Assembly (NCBI GenBank): GCA_013398175.1
Contig: VZRZ01005125.1
Coordinates: 332,090 to 396,089, forward strand
Direction: 5' to 3'
DNA: 64,000 bases
Source: Climacteris rufus
Lineage: Eukaryota > Chordata > Aves > Passeriformes > Climacteridae
How positions within the stretch are numbered: the first letter of the stretch is position 1; each line of letters opens with the position of its first letter. Position numbers and translations under genes: made by a program. The notes under the pieces were generated by a model. The model saw only the letters and a program-made list of their open reading frames with translations, made no database searches and was not told the DNA's origin. Positions 10,901-23,179 of this stretch are shown here, piece after piece.

Positions 10901-12439
10901 TTGGTGGTCTAATATCAAACCCATATTTTAAAGTAATTTTGGAAAAACAGAGAGCTGCTCTGTGTCTGTCCTTTGTGCTCACGGAGAGCTGTGTGGCCAG
11001 CCAACCCTGCACCTCCCAGAGCTCCAGACTGCCGGGGCTTGGAGACACAGCTTGGTGGAGGAGCCACCCAAACTCAGACAACGTTGGGATGGAGGCAGCT
11101 TGGTGCAAAGGATGCTCCAGGAACATCTGTGCCACCTGATGGTGATACTGAAAAGGAAAGATGTTCCTGCTCCTGTTCTCTCTGCCTGGGATGTCCCCAA
11201 GGTGCCAGTGTGTGGTCACCCTGGACATGTCACACCTCCCAGGCTGGAGGGTCCATGGCCCTGCACTGCTGATTGTATCTGGGGGGACTCTGTTACAGAT
11301 CCCAACCCTTGTGGCTTTCCCTGGGGAGAAGCAGCAGATCCTCCTGCCTCTTCTCTCTCCCTCCGAGTCTGTAGCATTGCCCGTGGCGTGGTGTGGACAG
11401 GCAGCATGGAGCTCCCTGCAGGATGAACTTTGCAATTCTGCTTCTAGAAGGACAACCCGCTTTTCTGAGCAGCTGCCTGAGGCACTGTCCAAGACAGAAG
11501 ACTGAAGTGCTCTGGGACATTTCCAAGCCCGAGTGTGTCCCAGGAGGCCGGGGCAGCGGGTGTGGGCTTGACGGCATCTCCGGCCTGGAGCGCCAGCCAG
11601 CTCCCTTGTAACTTCATCTGGGCTGGGATGGGAAGAGCCCACAGTGCAGCAGACAGGAGAGTGGCTCTGCCAACCTCTGATCTTATCTGTTGCTGAGAGC
11701 AGGCTGGTGGGGGCTGGCCCTGCCTCCCGGGAAGGACGGGCTGCTGGCCGGAGAACTGGGAAATATTTTCCCACGGAACACGTATTCATTTTACCCCTCA
11801 CGCTGTTGCAGCAGTGCACGTATGGATATGGTATATTGGGAAGCATATTTGCCAATCCCCTCGCTCCTATCTGCTGTTTCTGGTGTTGTTGGTAAAAGGA
11901 GAAAGGGACAAAGGGGTGATCACACCCCTGAGTGCTTCAGGAGGTGCCTGTGGGCCAGGGATGTGGGGTGAGGTGAAGGAGGGCGTGTGCCTGGGTAACA
12001 CAGGCTTTTTCTTGCAGCTGCAACTTCTTCACCAAGTTTATACTCCAAGGAGATTCTTCTCTGTTCTCTTTAAATACTAGAAGTAATTAGAAGCTGCTTA
12101 TGAGTAATTGCTTGGACTAAACAGTCTGGTTTCATTTAAGTGGTCGGTATGAAATGCCTGATGGTTTGGTAGGGAAAAATGTAAGAAAGACTCCTTCTTA
12201 GGAGCTGCCATGGGGTTAAATCCCACCTTTGCTCACCCATCTGGGACTGTGAAGCCCTCTCAGAGGGAGGTGGGAGAAAACATTCTCCCCCTTGGAAAGG
12301 GTGGAGAAGGTGGAAGAGAGGCTGGCTATGCCAAAACCAACGGGGCTGGGATGTTCAGCGAGGAACAGCTGATCCCACGCTTATCTCCAGTCCCACAGCA
12401 ACATGCAGGAACATTTTCTGCCACTCCCCAAGCCAGAAC
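7961..12439. other. Intergenic DNA, no gene seen
   Basis: Mixed-composition sequence without a supportable exon, RNA gene or repeat family. The longest open frame (minus strand, 10,812-11,855) is proline/serine/arginine-rich, has no recognisable domain and looks like a chance frame in GC-rich DNA. Confidence 0.6.
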
Positions 12440-12790
12440 TGTGAAAGCCTAAAGCCAACGTTAACAACCGGCTTGCAACACGCTGGATTTTACAGACCTC
12501 AGTGAAAATTGTGACAATAAATCTGCCTCAGGCTCCGGTCGTTAAGTTGTCCTCAATACCACAAAAATCCCTGCAGATTTCGTGTTTACTTTGGCCCTGC
12601 AGACGCTGTGCTCTGTTACAGTGTTAATGGCAAGAGAGATTTTCGGGGCCTTGGACGCGGCGGTGCTGGTTTGGATGAGCCGGCGCGGGGAGCGGATGGA
12701 GGGAACGGGCTCCGTGTGGTGCGTTCAGCACATTTTATCAGCTTATCCGATCCGTAGGCAGATGAAACAGTGCAAGTCAGGCGGGGTGAG
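12440..12790. promoter_or_regulatory. Candidate non-coding regulatory block
   Basis: Unique sequence that changes character from its surroundings: an AT-balanced segment with few G-runs, then a short CpG-rich patch (GGCGCGGGGAGCGG near 12,682-12,695). No coding frame fits. It could be a conserved element or a distal promoter, judged only from composition. Confidence 0.22.
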
Positions 12791-14120
12791 AAGAGATTTC
12801 CCAACAGGGTAAGCAGGCATTTGGAGGCAGGAGGAGTGTGGGAACTGCAAGGGAGAGGAAGGGTTGGGACCTGGGGCTGGGAAAGGCTCCATTCCCTTTG
12901 CCTGGCAGAGCTCAGGCTGAGGGGCAGGACCATGCAGACCGTCTGTGCCTTCCCCTTGCACAAGCTCTGTGTTTCCCCCACTCCTCATGCTGGAGGCACA
13001 TCCTGATGCATCCCAGAGACCATCCCAGAGACGTGATGCTGAGGAGCTGGACCAGGGCTGACCTGCGCAGCCACTCCCATGTTATCCTCGCATCCCTGGG
13101 CTCTGGTCACCTAGCAACTGTGCATCAGATCGCGCAGCAGCGCTAAATAAATGGTGTTCAGCAGGACCATGAACCCTGCCGGGCCCCACAGCCACATCCC
13201 CACTGCTGCAGCCTCGGCTCTGGCAGCTCTGCAGTTGCCAGCACACAGTCAGTCATGTGCCGCCAGGGCAGCTACATAATCTGTGCTCAGGCTTTCTCCT
13301 TCCCAAATCCCCTCCATCATCCCAGATTTAAGCCAGTCCTGTGGCACCTGGTACACTGGGAGCTGCTTTCAGCATATTGGAGAATCAACTTCTCCTGGGG
13401 CGGGCTCCCAACCCTGCTTTGACTTGGATCCTGGGGCTGAGCTACATCCCCTGTTTTCATTTAGCTTGGTGTTTGGGAGAGCTGAATATGGGTGATACCT
13501 TTCCATTTATAGTTTTAGCAAAGCATGATTGGATTTTGTTCCAGTCATTTTTTATCTTGACTAAAATGTCGGTTTTGAAGACCTATTATTAGCAATTTTG
13601 TATAGCTTCTGGATTGCTGCAGATAATCATGAATCACCCTCTGCAGTATTGATATAGGTACTTAAAGCCTCCCAACAACCACCCTGTAAGTTATGCCTGC
13701 GACTACAAGCAGAAAACCCTCGATGGTAACGGGTGGGCTTGGAATACGAGGATGGTGCTCCAGATCCAGTGTCTGCAGAGCACATTTCTCCACCGTCCCT
13801 GTGTGTGCCAGGAGTCCAGGTGCATGTGCTGTGGTTCAGTTCCAGCTCCAAGTTCCAGCCTGGGACTTTGCTTCCAGCCTCTTCCAACCCCTTCCCTACA
13901 TTTGCTCTGCTTGGTGCCCACATTTCCTCATATGGTCTCCCAGGGCTGGGTTTGCTGCTTTCTGTTTGGGAGATTGTATCTCTTTGCTCGATGTGGTGCT
14001 TTTACTGGTGCCTGGTGGGCAGCTGCCTGCACTGGAGTGAACACAGCTCTTCCTGAGCCATGGCTCCACAAGGAGGCTGCTCCTGGCCTCTCTGCTTTGA
14101 AATGAAGTTATTTGCACCTA
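12791..14120. other. Intergenic DNA, no gene seen
   Basis: No exon, RNA gene or repeat was recognised between the compositional block on the left and the CR1 fragment on the right. Confidence 0.6.
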
Positions 14121-14370
14121 TCACAAAATCATAGAATCATTAAGTCTTGAAAAGCCCTCTAAGATCATCATGTCCAACCATTAACTCAGCACTGACAGTT
14201 TCACTCCTAAGCCACATCTCTAAGCATCACATCTACATGTTGTTTCAACACTTCCAGGGGTGGTGATTCCACTGCTTCCCTGGGCAGCCTGTTTCAATGC
14301 TTGACTACCCTTCCAGTGAAGAAATTTTTCCCAACATCCAATCTAAACCTCCCCTGGCACAATCTCACCC
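14121..14370 (-). mobile_element. CR1 LINE 3' fragment (antisense)
   Basis: The plus strand opens with TCACAAAATCATAGAATCA, the reverse complement of the characteristic CR1 3' end. It continues through recognisable CR1 tail phrases (GGTGATTCCACTGCTTCCCT, GGGCAGCCTGTTTCAATGCT). CR1 is the dominant bird and reptile LINE. Copies are usually 5'-truncated, as here, and this one is about 250 bp with no coding capacity. Confidence 0.9.
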
Positions 14371-15595
14371 TGCAGAGTTTTTCTGCAAATGCCATGTGCT
14401 GCCTCTGAGGAATCACTCCTGGAGTTTTCCGTTCGAGTGAAATACTCTAGTGTTCTCCTCAGTAAATTCAGCTGAGAGAAACTGGGGTTTATTCTCATTA
14501 TTTTGTTCTCTTTCCCATTCAGGAGGGAGAAATCCAAGCTGCAAAGTTTAATCCTAGATTTCTCTGCTGAGAGAGCTCACTGCACAGCCAGGAGCTTTGG
14601 CAGCTTTGGGAATGACTGATGCAGCAGCATGGTTGTCCTGGACCTCTTCTCTGCTGGTTCAAGGTCCAGAGGTCTGTGGGTTTAAACCAGGACCTTCTGG
14701 TTTGACCCCTCTTGCGAAGCAATAGCAGCAAAGGCTGGTGTGTTACAAACCCAGGGCGAAGGGGAACGTGGGTGCTGAGCGTTCAAAGCTCTGTTCCCTT
14801 GCTTTGCACCCTGCAAAAATGTCTGTGGGCACCCTGGGCCTTCGAAGAATCTTCAAAGGAGGCAGCACACCCTCTTCTGTTAGCAGTGAAGACTGATGAA
14901 TAATAGAGTGGACCCACCCACTTGTACTTTAATCTGTCATGTTCTATGGAAATTAAGCCTTTCTCTTACAAGAAGGCAATTTGTGCTCTTGGCATCCTGG
15001 GCGAGAAAGAGCTCTCATCTCCTGCTGGATTATTGATACCTTTTGTATTAAGTAATGCAGTGTCTAATTGGGCTCTTTGCCTGTTCTGAACCACTCCCCA
15101 GACAGTGCTCAACAGCTCATAGACCTTTTGGGAAGGTGGGAGCAGGAGCTGCCAATGCCTGTGCCCAGGGCTCGCTGCTGCCTGCGGGGATGGGGTGGGC
15201 AGAGAGGAGCTGCGGGGTCTGGCCGGACACACTCCCTGCCCTCTTCCTGCTCCAGCAGTGCGGCTATGGCCAGCCTTAATGTAAAACCCTTTGAAATGCC
15301 CTTCCTGAGCTTTCTGCCTTCCTCTCCTGCTGGGATGGAAAACAACCCTTGGTGCTGGGGAGCAGCAGCATCTCTGCCATGGTCCCCCAGGGTGCTGAGG
15401 AGACACGTCCTGGATGAGCTGTTTGCCCGAAGGGGGTACAGGTGCGAGCCCGGCTGGCTCGGGCAGGTGTTTTCCTTGTGCTGAAGTGGGGTTATAAACA
15501 AGCAGGGTGCTGAGGCCATCCTGCCCTGCCCTGCTGCGAGCTCACCGGCCAGAAAGGGCTCCTTGTCTGGGGCAGGCACCCGAGCCAAGCCAGGG

Positions 15596-15680
15596 NNNNN
15601 NNNNNNNNNNNNNNNNNNNNNNNNNNNNNNNNNNNNNNNNNNNNNNNNNNNNNNNNNNNNNNNNNNNNNNNNNNNNNNNN
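15596..15680. other. Assembly gap (85 N)
   Basis: A run of N of 85 bases in GC-rich intergenic DNA. The right flank begins a few bases before a (TCC)n repeat, which may have caused the drop-out. Confidence 0.97.
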
Positions 15681-15692
15681 TGCTGGGCTTCA

Positions 15693-15716
15693 TCCTCCTC
15701 CTCCTCCTCCTCCTCC
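15693..15716. repeat. (TCC)n microsatellite
   Basis: Eight uninterrupted TCC units directly right of the assembly gap. The gap may hide more units. Confidence 0.9.
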
Positions 15717-18299
15717 ACGCCTTGGCTGGGGGCAGCGGGCAGAGCTCTGGGTGGGCACCCTGCCCACCGGCCGTCGCATCTCCTGCCAGCCCAAACCCAC
15801 CGGCTGCCTTTGAAGAGGTTGCACCTGAAAGGGGAGATGGAATTTAAGGGCAGGCAGGAGCCAGGAGGCTGCCCAGCCCTGGGGAGAGGATGGCTGATCC
15901 CTTGCTGTGCTGTGGCTTGAGAGGAGAGCCAGGACCCTGGTGGGATATTAGGAGGATGTGGAGGGGCTGGGGCTGCTCCCATGGACCCAGGAGTGTGCTG
16001 GGTCCCTGGATACCTGCCTGCCATGGCTGCTCGAGGAGGGGAGCCTGTTCAGGGGCTCCACCAAAGGTGCCAGGTTGCAGCCTGGCGTGACTTTGGGATG
16101 GGGAGACATTTGCCAGGCGGGTGCTGGGAAGAATTGCTCTTTCTTTCCCAGCCTGGGTGAGGCTGAAAGTGATGCCAGCATCTTGCATACTTTGAGGATT
16201 GAGGAGTTTCTGTGTCTCCCATGAAAAATCATGTCAGGAATGAAGGTGGGGGAGTCCAAAATCAATAAGCTGGGGAAGCCAGTGTCAGGGTCACATGGCA
16301 GTGCTGCCAGAAACCAACTATGCTAAATGCTTAAATCCTTCCTTCCGCTGCCTTGGGACCTTCTCCTCTGCTTCAAAGAGAGCCCTCGGAGGCCAGGGAA
16401 CCATTGATTCTTTTTTTATACATTTTTTTTTTAGCAAGGCTCAGTCCTTCTGAAAGGTGAGCGTGTTGGGGGCAGAGCAGTGTTCACCCCAGGAGCCTGA
16501 GCCATGAGAGCCTGACGGGACCAGGCACAAACCCATGTGCCCACGTGCTCTCTATCCTCCCATCAAACTCTGCCACACGTGGGCAGGTTCCTTGTCTCCA
16601 GCCTGTCCTGCCTGCAAAGCCAGACTCGAGTCGCTTCCCATGTCATCCTCCCCGAAACCTATGGGGATCCACATCCCAACATAACCCTGGTTCACAGCAA
16701 GGGCAACTCTCCATCCAGACTGCCAAGCCACCACGTGAGCCTGGGGCTCTGTGGGAAGCTCCGGCGGGGAGCGCCTCGCTCCAGGGGGTGCTGGATTTTG
16801 GGCTTGAGGAGAGCGAGCAGGACGAGGAGGGAGAGCACCCCGGCGACGCGGAAAGCTGCCATAAGGCATGGGAAGAAGGGAGCGGTGCCAAACCCATGGG
16901 CTCCTCTCCAGCTCTTCAAAGCAAGTCGTTAGAGAGAGGAGAGGAGAAGGCGGCGAGCTGCAGTTTCCCAGAAGGTGGGGAAAGGCAAGGGAAAGAATAT
17001 TATGTGAAGGCAGGGGAGCTGATGGACTGAAGTCTCCTGAATGCAGGAGAAGGAAGAAAACAAACATGAGAAGGAAGGTGTAGAAGTCATTTCACAGGAG
17101 AATTTGCAGAATTATTGAGAAGTATCATCACAGTGACCAAAAACAGAAGAAAAATTCCTTACCCTAAGAGGAACTTTTCTTATTCAGGGCTTTTATTTCC
17201 TATTTTGCTAGTACTGCAGGACCAGGAGAGGAGGAAGGGGAACAGCAGTGTTTTGATGGGGAACAAACCCTGTCCAAGCCCACCATGTGTTGTTAGAGGC
17301 TATGGTTTACATTAGAAAAGACTCTAATATTATGCTATAGCTTCCAAGTGCTTTTTGGTGATGATGATTATTTTCAACTGTGCAAATGGCATGAAATACA
17401 GGCAGGGTATTGAAAAAAAGACCATTTGGCTTCAAGAACAACATCCAGAGCCCCTGTCAGAGGGACAGCTGATGCTCTCCTCTCTGTCCCTTCACATGCT
17501 ACCCTGGTGTCTTTGGCCTCCTGTGCCACAGCTGCTGCTGCACTGCTCCTCGTCCCTTCAGCAACAATCAGGGTTGCATAAGCAGGAACTGATGCAGATT
17601 TGCTGTTTTCTTCTCCCCTGGCTCCAGCTTTCAGAGAGTGAATTATGGTGTGTTCAAAAACCCCCAAGTTCCCCCATCCCAAACCCCATCCCTGTAATCT
17701 GGTCGAGGTCTTGCCGCAGCGGTTGCCACTAGAAAATTGGTTTCTCTCCACAGGGCCCATGTGGACAGAGGCAGAGAGGTGCTGATTCTGGCAGTGGGAA
17801 AATGAGGTCCTGGAGTGGGAAAATAGAATATGAGGGGCTAGGGGGGAGGAGGCAGATCCTGGCACTGCCTGGCAGAAATGCTGCTTGTCTGCAATACACC
17901 AGGGAGGGGAGATGGTCCTTGGGGACATCCCTGGAGGATAACACACGGGGGAGCAAAGAGTGCTCCTGACAGGGAGAAGTCCAGGACAGGACCATGGTCC
18001 ATCACCAGGCTGAGGACATGATGTCCAGGACCTCGTGGAGACTCCCAAAGCCAATGGAGAGGTGCTCACCTCCAGCCCCATCCTCTGCTGGGCTTGGGAC
18101 TGGCAATGCCTCCAGTCTCCTTCCTTCACCGCAAATTACCTGGCCAACCCCTTCTCTCAGCCTTTTCCCCCCTTTCTAGACAAAACAACTTTCCCCCATT
18201 CCCGGGACTGCTCCCTTCTTTTCCAGACTTGCCTAGGCTCTTTCATCATGCCAATAAAAGAGTAAATGCATCACACGTTGGCCGGGGAGAGCGGAAACC

Positions 18300-18960
18300 C
18301 TTAAACATCTAAGAGGTGAGAGCGGCAAGAGGTGTTTTTTGGAGGCTCCCTGATGCCCTGTTAGGTCAAATGTCTTGCTCTGAAGCAGGAGAGAGGGGAC
18401 TTATTAAAAACCTTTCATTTTTCTGATTTTTAAGGTGCTGTTTCAGCAGGCCGGAGGCCGAGGCGTGAGTGGGGCTGCCGAGGGGGAAGGGCAGTGAGCT
18501 GACAGCGTGCAAACAGATTGTGCAATATTTGCCTTGCACAGAGCTCCCATTGTAAAGCCTGGGAGTTCTGCTTCCAATAAATCCCCTGCCATAATGCCCC
18601 ATTGATGGCAAGAGAAAGGCAGTATTGAGGGCTGAAAGGGCTCCGGCCCCGGGAAGGGTTAAAAAATAAAGAAAAGGGGGAAAAAAGTGAAAAAAAAAAA
18701 AAAGAGAAATTTGAGGCTTAGTTTTAAACTCTGCTGTGTGGCCCTCGTGGCAGATCGCAGGCGCAGAGAAATATGTGGAGCCTGTTTGCTTAACCCCATT
18801 TGCAGCGAGCGCTTTCGGAGCCAAAACGCAAGTGCGGCCGGAGCCGGGGGGTGGTGGGGAGAAAAAAAAGCAGGAAGGGCTGTGTTTATTTTCATTCTTG
18901 CCCCAGGCCACATAAAATTAATAATTTAAAATAAAATTTAAAAAAAAAAGAAGTAATAAT
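18300..18960. promoter_or_regulatory. Candidate non-coding regulatory block with A-tracts
   Basis: An AT-rich island with an A14 tract at 18,690-18,703 and TTAAAATAAAATTTAAAAAA-type sequence near 18,920-18,950. Between them is unique sequence with several CpGs (about 18,730-18,850). No open frame or repeat family explains it. A regulatory element is possible, but the support is only compositional. Confidence 0.25.
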
Positions 18961-21900
18961 TAAATATTTGGTCAGAGAACCAGCTGTGCAAATGTGAGGA
19001 GCTGTGCCAGCTGCAGGGACATGGAGGGACTTGGTCCAGGCACTGGTCAGGGTTTGTTGCCTCGCAGGTCGTGTTGCTGGGTTTAAAAGTACTGAAAGGG
19101 AGCATTTTGGGCTTTGGCTGGTGACTTTACCCTGGCTGCTGAGTGATTCCTCAGCGTGGGGAGCTTGGTTCCAGCTGGGAAGGGTCTGCAGACGCCTGGA
19201 AGGGCTGGGCTGGGGTGTGTGTGGGTGATGCTCTGCCCACAGAGCTGCTGCCAGCCCCACATCCAGCACCCAGCTCACCTGAGCCTCCCCATCACCTCGA
19301 ACTGGTGACGCCACTGCAGATCAGGCTGGGAGGGAGATTCAGAGTCTTTTGTCACAGCAGCTGATGTGACGGGGAGGAGCAGGGCTGTCCTTGCCAGGGC
19401 AGATGCAGGACCAAAGCAGGCAGGGTCTGTTGGATGGCTCAGCATCCACGGCCGGGCCGGCTGCCAGGGGAAATCTCTCCGTTGTGCAACATGCTGGAGC
19501 TCTCCAAGGAAGCTCCTGGCTCTTGAGACATCTTTGAGTGAGGCTGGACGAGTGACTGCCTTGAATTAGGAGTGGTTGAAGGGGTGCCTGCAGGCCCTGA
19601 GTACTTTTTCCATCCCTAGACCTTGTGATGCATTAATCACTCTCAGAGCAGCTGTGCAGACAGCTTAAATCGTCCTGACCCCGAAACTCCAGACTTGTCA
19701 TTTCTTCCTCCTCTTCCTCCTCCTCCTTGCTAGCCGCTCCCTCCTCCTGCCTCCTGTCAGATGACTTCAGTGGGGCTGGTTTGAGGGTCCCATCACACCC
19801 CATTTCCTGGGATCTAGAGTGCTACCCTTTGCTGCGTTTTACCCTTTTATCATTTCTTGGAGGAGCACCCAGAAGGTGTCCGTGTGCTGCTGGGACCCAG
19901 CCAGCTATCCCTGAACCTTCTGAGCAGGGTGACTGCCAGCAAATTCACTATTTATTCACCCTTTGGCTCTTGGAAAAGCTCCCTTAGCTGAGTTAACCCT
20001 GCTGCTTCCTCCCCAGACCCATGGCTAGCTTGGACTCATCACTGATTTAACTGAGCCGGCTGCCCTGGCTGGCTCAGAAGGTCCCCTCCCTGTGCCAGCA
20101 TGTGCCCACGTCCCTGCTGCCACTTCCTTCCCACCTTTCAGCTTTGGCCTCTTCCCACCTCTGAGCTTTGGCTGTTGACAGCAGCTTAAACTCGGGATGA
20201 CTCTCCCAGCCGGTGCCTCCTCGTCCTAGGGTGTGAGCTGGATGTGACCCACCACATGGCTGCTGAACTGCAAATCCACACACCCAGGAGGTTCTTGGCT
20301 CTGCTCTTGCTCCTCAGAGGTGGGATCCAGCCCTGTTCCTCGTAGGTGGGCTCCAGCCTCACTCCTGTGGCCATGCATCCCTTTTGCTGCCCCCTCCTGC
20401 ACCTCCCTCCTGCTCATCCTCTGGCCCCAGGCAAGACACAGTTTATCAGCAATCTGTGTTGCCTTGAACACACTTTCCCTGTCATGTCTCAGGCCTGACA
20501 TCTTCAATTTCCTCTCTCATCTGTAATATTCACCCAAATGGACCAGTATTTATTTGGAAAGAGCTCTGATTACAACCCCTGGCGATAACTCTGTCTCTGG
20601 TTTGGGGTGTGCATGAAGATGTGTACAGGAGAACACAGGACCCAGGAGGCTGGGGTCCCCCACCTCTATTTCAGTCAGGCCCAAGTTTTTCCAAGAGGAG
20701 GGTATTGTTCAAAACTAAAGGTGTTGGGGGAGAAGAGGGAGGCCAGTGGTGGGAAGGAGAGAGGGAAAGGGAGAAGAAAAGCAGGCGGAAGAAATGAGAG
20801 ATGAACCCCTGGGGATTAATCAAACCTCACTGAAGGGATCGACCCAGCCCTTCTATGCTCTGTTGAGCGAGCAGGAGTTCCTGCCAGCAGGGAAAACACA
20901 GAACACAGCTATCCACCCCCCCTGCCTCCTGCTCCTGTCCCCTGCACCCCTCCCTGTGCTCCTACAAGCCCTTGAGCTCTGGCTGAAACAGGCTGTGTGC
21001 CAGTCCCTGTCCTTGTTCCCATCCCCTCTGCCTGTGCCTAAAGCCAGGAGGGAGGAGCCCACCCTCCCTTTGCTGTTCCTGGGAGTCACCCCTGTCCTTG
21101 CCTGGGGAGCCTTGTGTTCCCTCCTCCACACTCCCCCATGGTGTCTGAGGTCCTGTGGAGCAGGCTGGCCTGGAGCAGGGGGGAGGCTTGGGGCACAGGG
21201 AGTTGGAGGGCCAAGGGAAGGACAGGGAGTGTGGGGGGAGCCCAGGGAGGGGACCCAGAGGAGGCGATCTGGGAGGGGAATGTGTAGGGGTCCTGGAGCT
21301 GTCTGTCTCAGCTGCTCTTCTGAGCCAGTTCCAAAGGGAGAGCCCTCCCAAATGCCCCAATGAGCCCCTGCCACAGCCCTGCAGTCCTAAAGGCAGGTGG
21401 GGTGGGTGGGTGGGCTGAGGGGCTGCTGGGCTCCCTGGTGTGCTGGGACCCCTTTGGTCCCTGTTGGGACTGTGCAAACAGCCACGGGCCTCAGCTCCCT
21501 GCTCTGACAGGGGTGGGTTTGTGCTACCAAAAATCCCCCTTCCTGGACCATGTCCTTCCCTGGGAAAGTAGAGGGGACAAGGCATACCAGGCATGAGGGC
21601 TTCCTGGTGCCTGATGGATGCTGGCCCTGCAGAAGGAATTGCACAGGGCCATTGCTCATCTCTGCCAAAAGCCCCCCTGAAGCATCAGAGCACTGGCCCC
21701 TTGTCCCAAGCTCAGATCAGTACCCCTGCATTGGCAGAAGTCTCTGGTTCCCACCAAACCGTGCCCCTGGCTGGGTGTGGCCATGACCCCTCCCTGCCTC
21801 AGTTTCCCCACTTGAAAAATGGGTGCAGCAGCACTCCCCACACACACTCTGTAGTGCTCTGCAAGCCCCCGGCTGGTTTTATTAACACTGGGGGTGTTCA

Positions 21901-22229
21901 AGCAAGTTTTTGCAGCTTCCGCTTGTTCAGGATTTATTTGGATGGTGGTCCTGTCAGTGTGGGTGGCTGGTCCCAGCAATCCCTCGCAGACACCCAGCCC
22001 TTCCTGCTGCCCTCCCGGGCTGGATGCTGCCGGGGCTTCAGCTGAGCATCCCGCCAAATGTCCTGACCCCTGTGTCACACGTCTCGGCACAAGCAGGGAG
22101 GGAAGCATCCGTGGCTCAGGGAATGCCACGCTTAGGACCCTGCATGCTCTGGGGCTTCCCAGCTTTTTCCTGGAGCTGCTGAGCTGGGAGGGGCCGAGCC
22201 GGCAGCTCCCCATAAACCTGGCGGCTTAG
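18961..22229. other. Intergenic DNA, no gene seen
   Basis: GC-rich sequence upstream of ARSI with C- and G-run low complexity and no supportable exon. Parts nearest ARSI could be untranslated exon or promoter, which cannot be decided here. Confidence 0.55.
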
Positions 22230-22859
22230 ACCACGTCCTGGGCAGATGTTGGGACTCTGCCTTGGAGCGGAGGTTGGGAAAAGGAGAGGGCGGCTCTTGC
22301 CCGGAGAGGAGAGTGAGGAGGAGAGCTCGGCACCCCTGGGCTTGAACTTTAGCACCCTCTTCCGCAGGAGTTTAAAGGAAAGGATCATCGTATCCCGAGC
22401 GAGCCGTCTGGAGAGCCGGGCAGGCGCAGGGCTGGAGCGGAGGAGAAGCCAGCAACTTTCTCTGACGAGGATTTTATGGAGTTCTTCATAAAGAAATAAC
22501 ACCAGGGAGAAAACCTCAGGAAGCCAGGAAGTGTTTCCAGCGCTCGGGACGCTGGTGAGCGGCTGCGGGCCGCCGGCAGTGCCTGCGAGGAGCCCGTCCT
22601 GCCATGCAGATGTGTGTGATTGGAGCAGACCGAGGGTGATTTTCCTGTGACTGAAGGCAGCCCAGCCCGGCGGATTAAGCTCTTTGTGTGCACACGAGTG
22701 TGCCTTCATGGAAGCTGCTCCCGCAAGAGCTGCGGGGGTTGCGGGGACCGTCCCCTAGGTCAGGGGGCTCTCCTGGAGGAGGGGGAGACCTCCTGTTTGC
22801 GTGGCTCTGAGACGATGCTGGGACAGTAACTCCCTTGGCCGGCAGCACAGAGCTTCGGG
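22230..22859 (+). promoter_or_regulatory. ARSI: ARSI 5' flank: probable promoter and 5' UTR
   Basis: GC- and CpG-enriched sequence directly upstream of the ARSI start codon. TATA-like words (ATAAA near 22,212 and 22,488) are present but not placed convincingly, so no transcription start is called. Several short upstream frames exist, as is common in GC-rich leaders. Confidence 0.4.
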
Positions 22860-23179
22860 ATGGCCGTCTATGCCCTTACGGGTTTCTCGCTCGTCAGCCT
22901 GCTCAGCTTTGGCTATTTATCCTGGGACTGGATGAAGCCCAGTCTGGTGGCCGACGTGGCCACGGACCCCATGGAGAAATCACTGCCTCCCACCTTCGCC
23001 AGGCAACCCCACATCATCTTCATTCTGACGGATGACCAGGGCTACCACGACGTCGGGTATCACGGCTCAGATATCCAGACGCCGACGCTGGACAGGCTGG
23101 CAGCAGAGGGAGTGAAGCTGGAGAACTACTACATCCAGCCCATCTGCACCCCGTCCCGGAGCCAGCTGATAACTGGCAG
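22860..23179 (+). CDS. ARSI: ARSI coding exon 1
   Basis: 320 nt from the ATG to the GTAAGC donor at 23180. It carries the signal peptide, the first metal-binding aspartates and the CTPSR formylglycine signature. Confidence 0.97.

Larger units (their letters stand above)
14371..18299. other. Intergenic DNA, no gene seen (contains a gap)
   Basis: No convincing exon. It contains an 85-base gap followed at once by a TCC triplet repeat. Several GC-rich open frames are shadows of composition, not genes. Confidence 0.6.

Noticed and set aside
10812..11855. 347-codon open frame on the minus strand in the intergenic region
   Set aside because: Low-complexity composition, no domain, no splice context. 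Long chance frames are common in GC-rich bird DNA.
13150..13180. Resemblance to a REST/NRSE silencer (TTCAGCAGGACCATGAAC)
   Set aside because: The left half fits but the GGACAG right half is missing.
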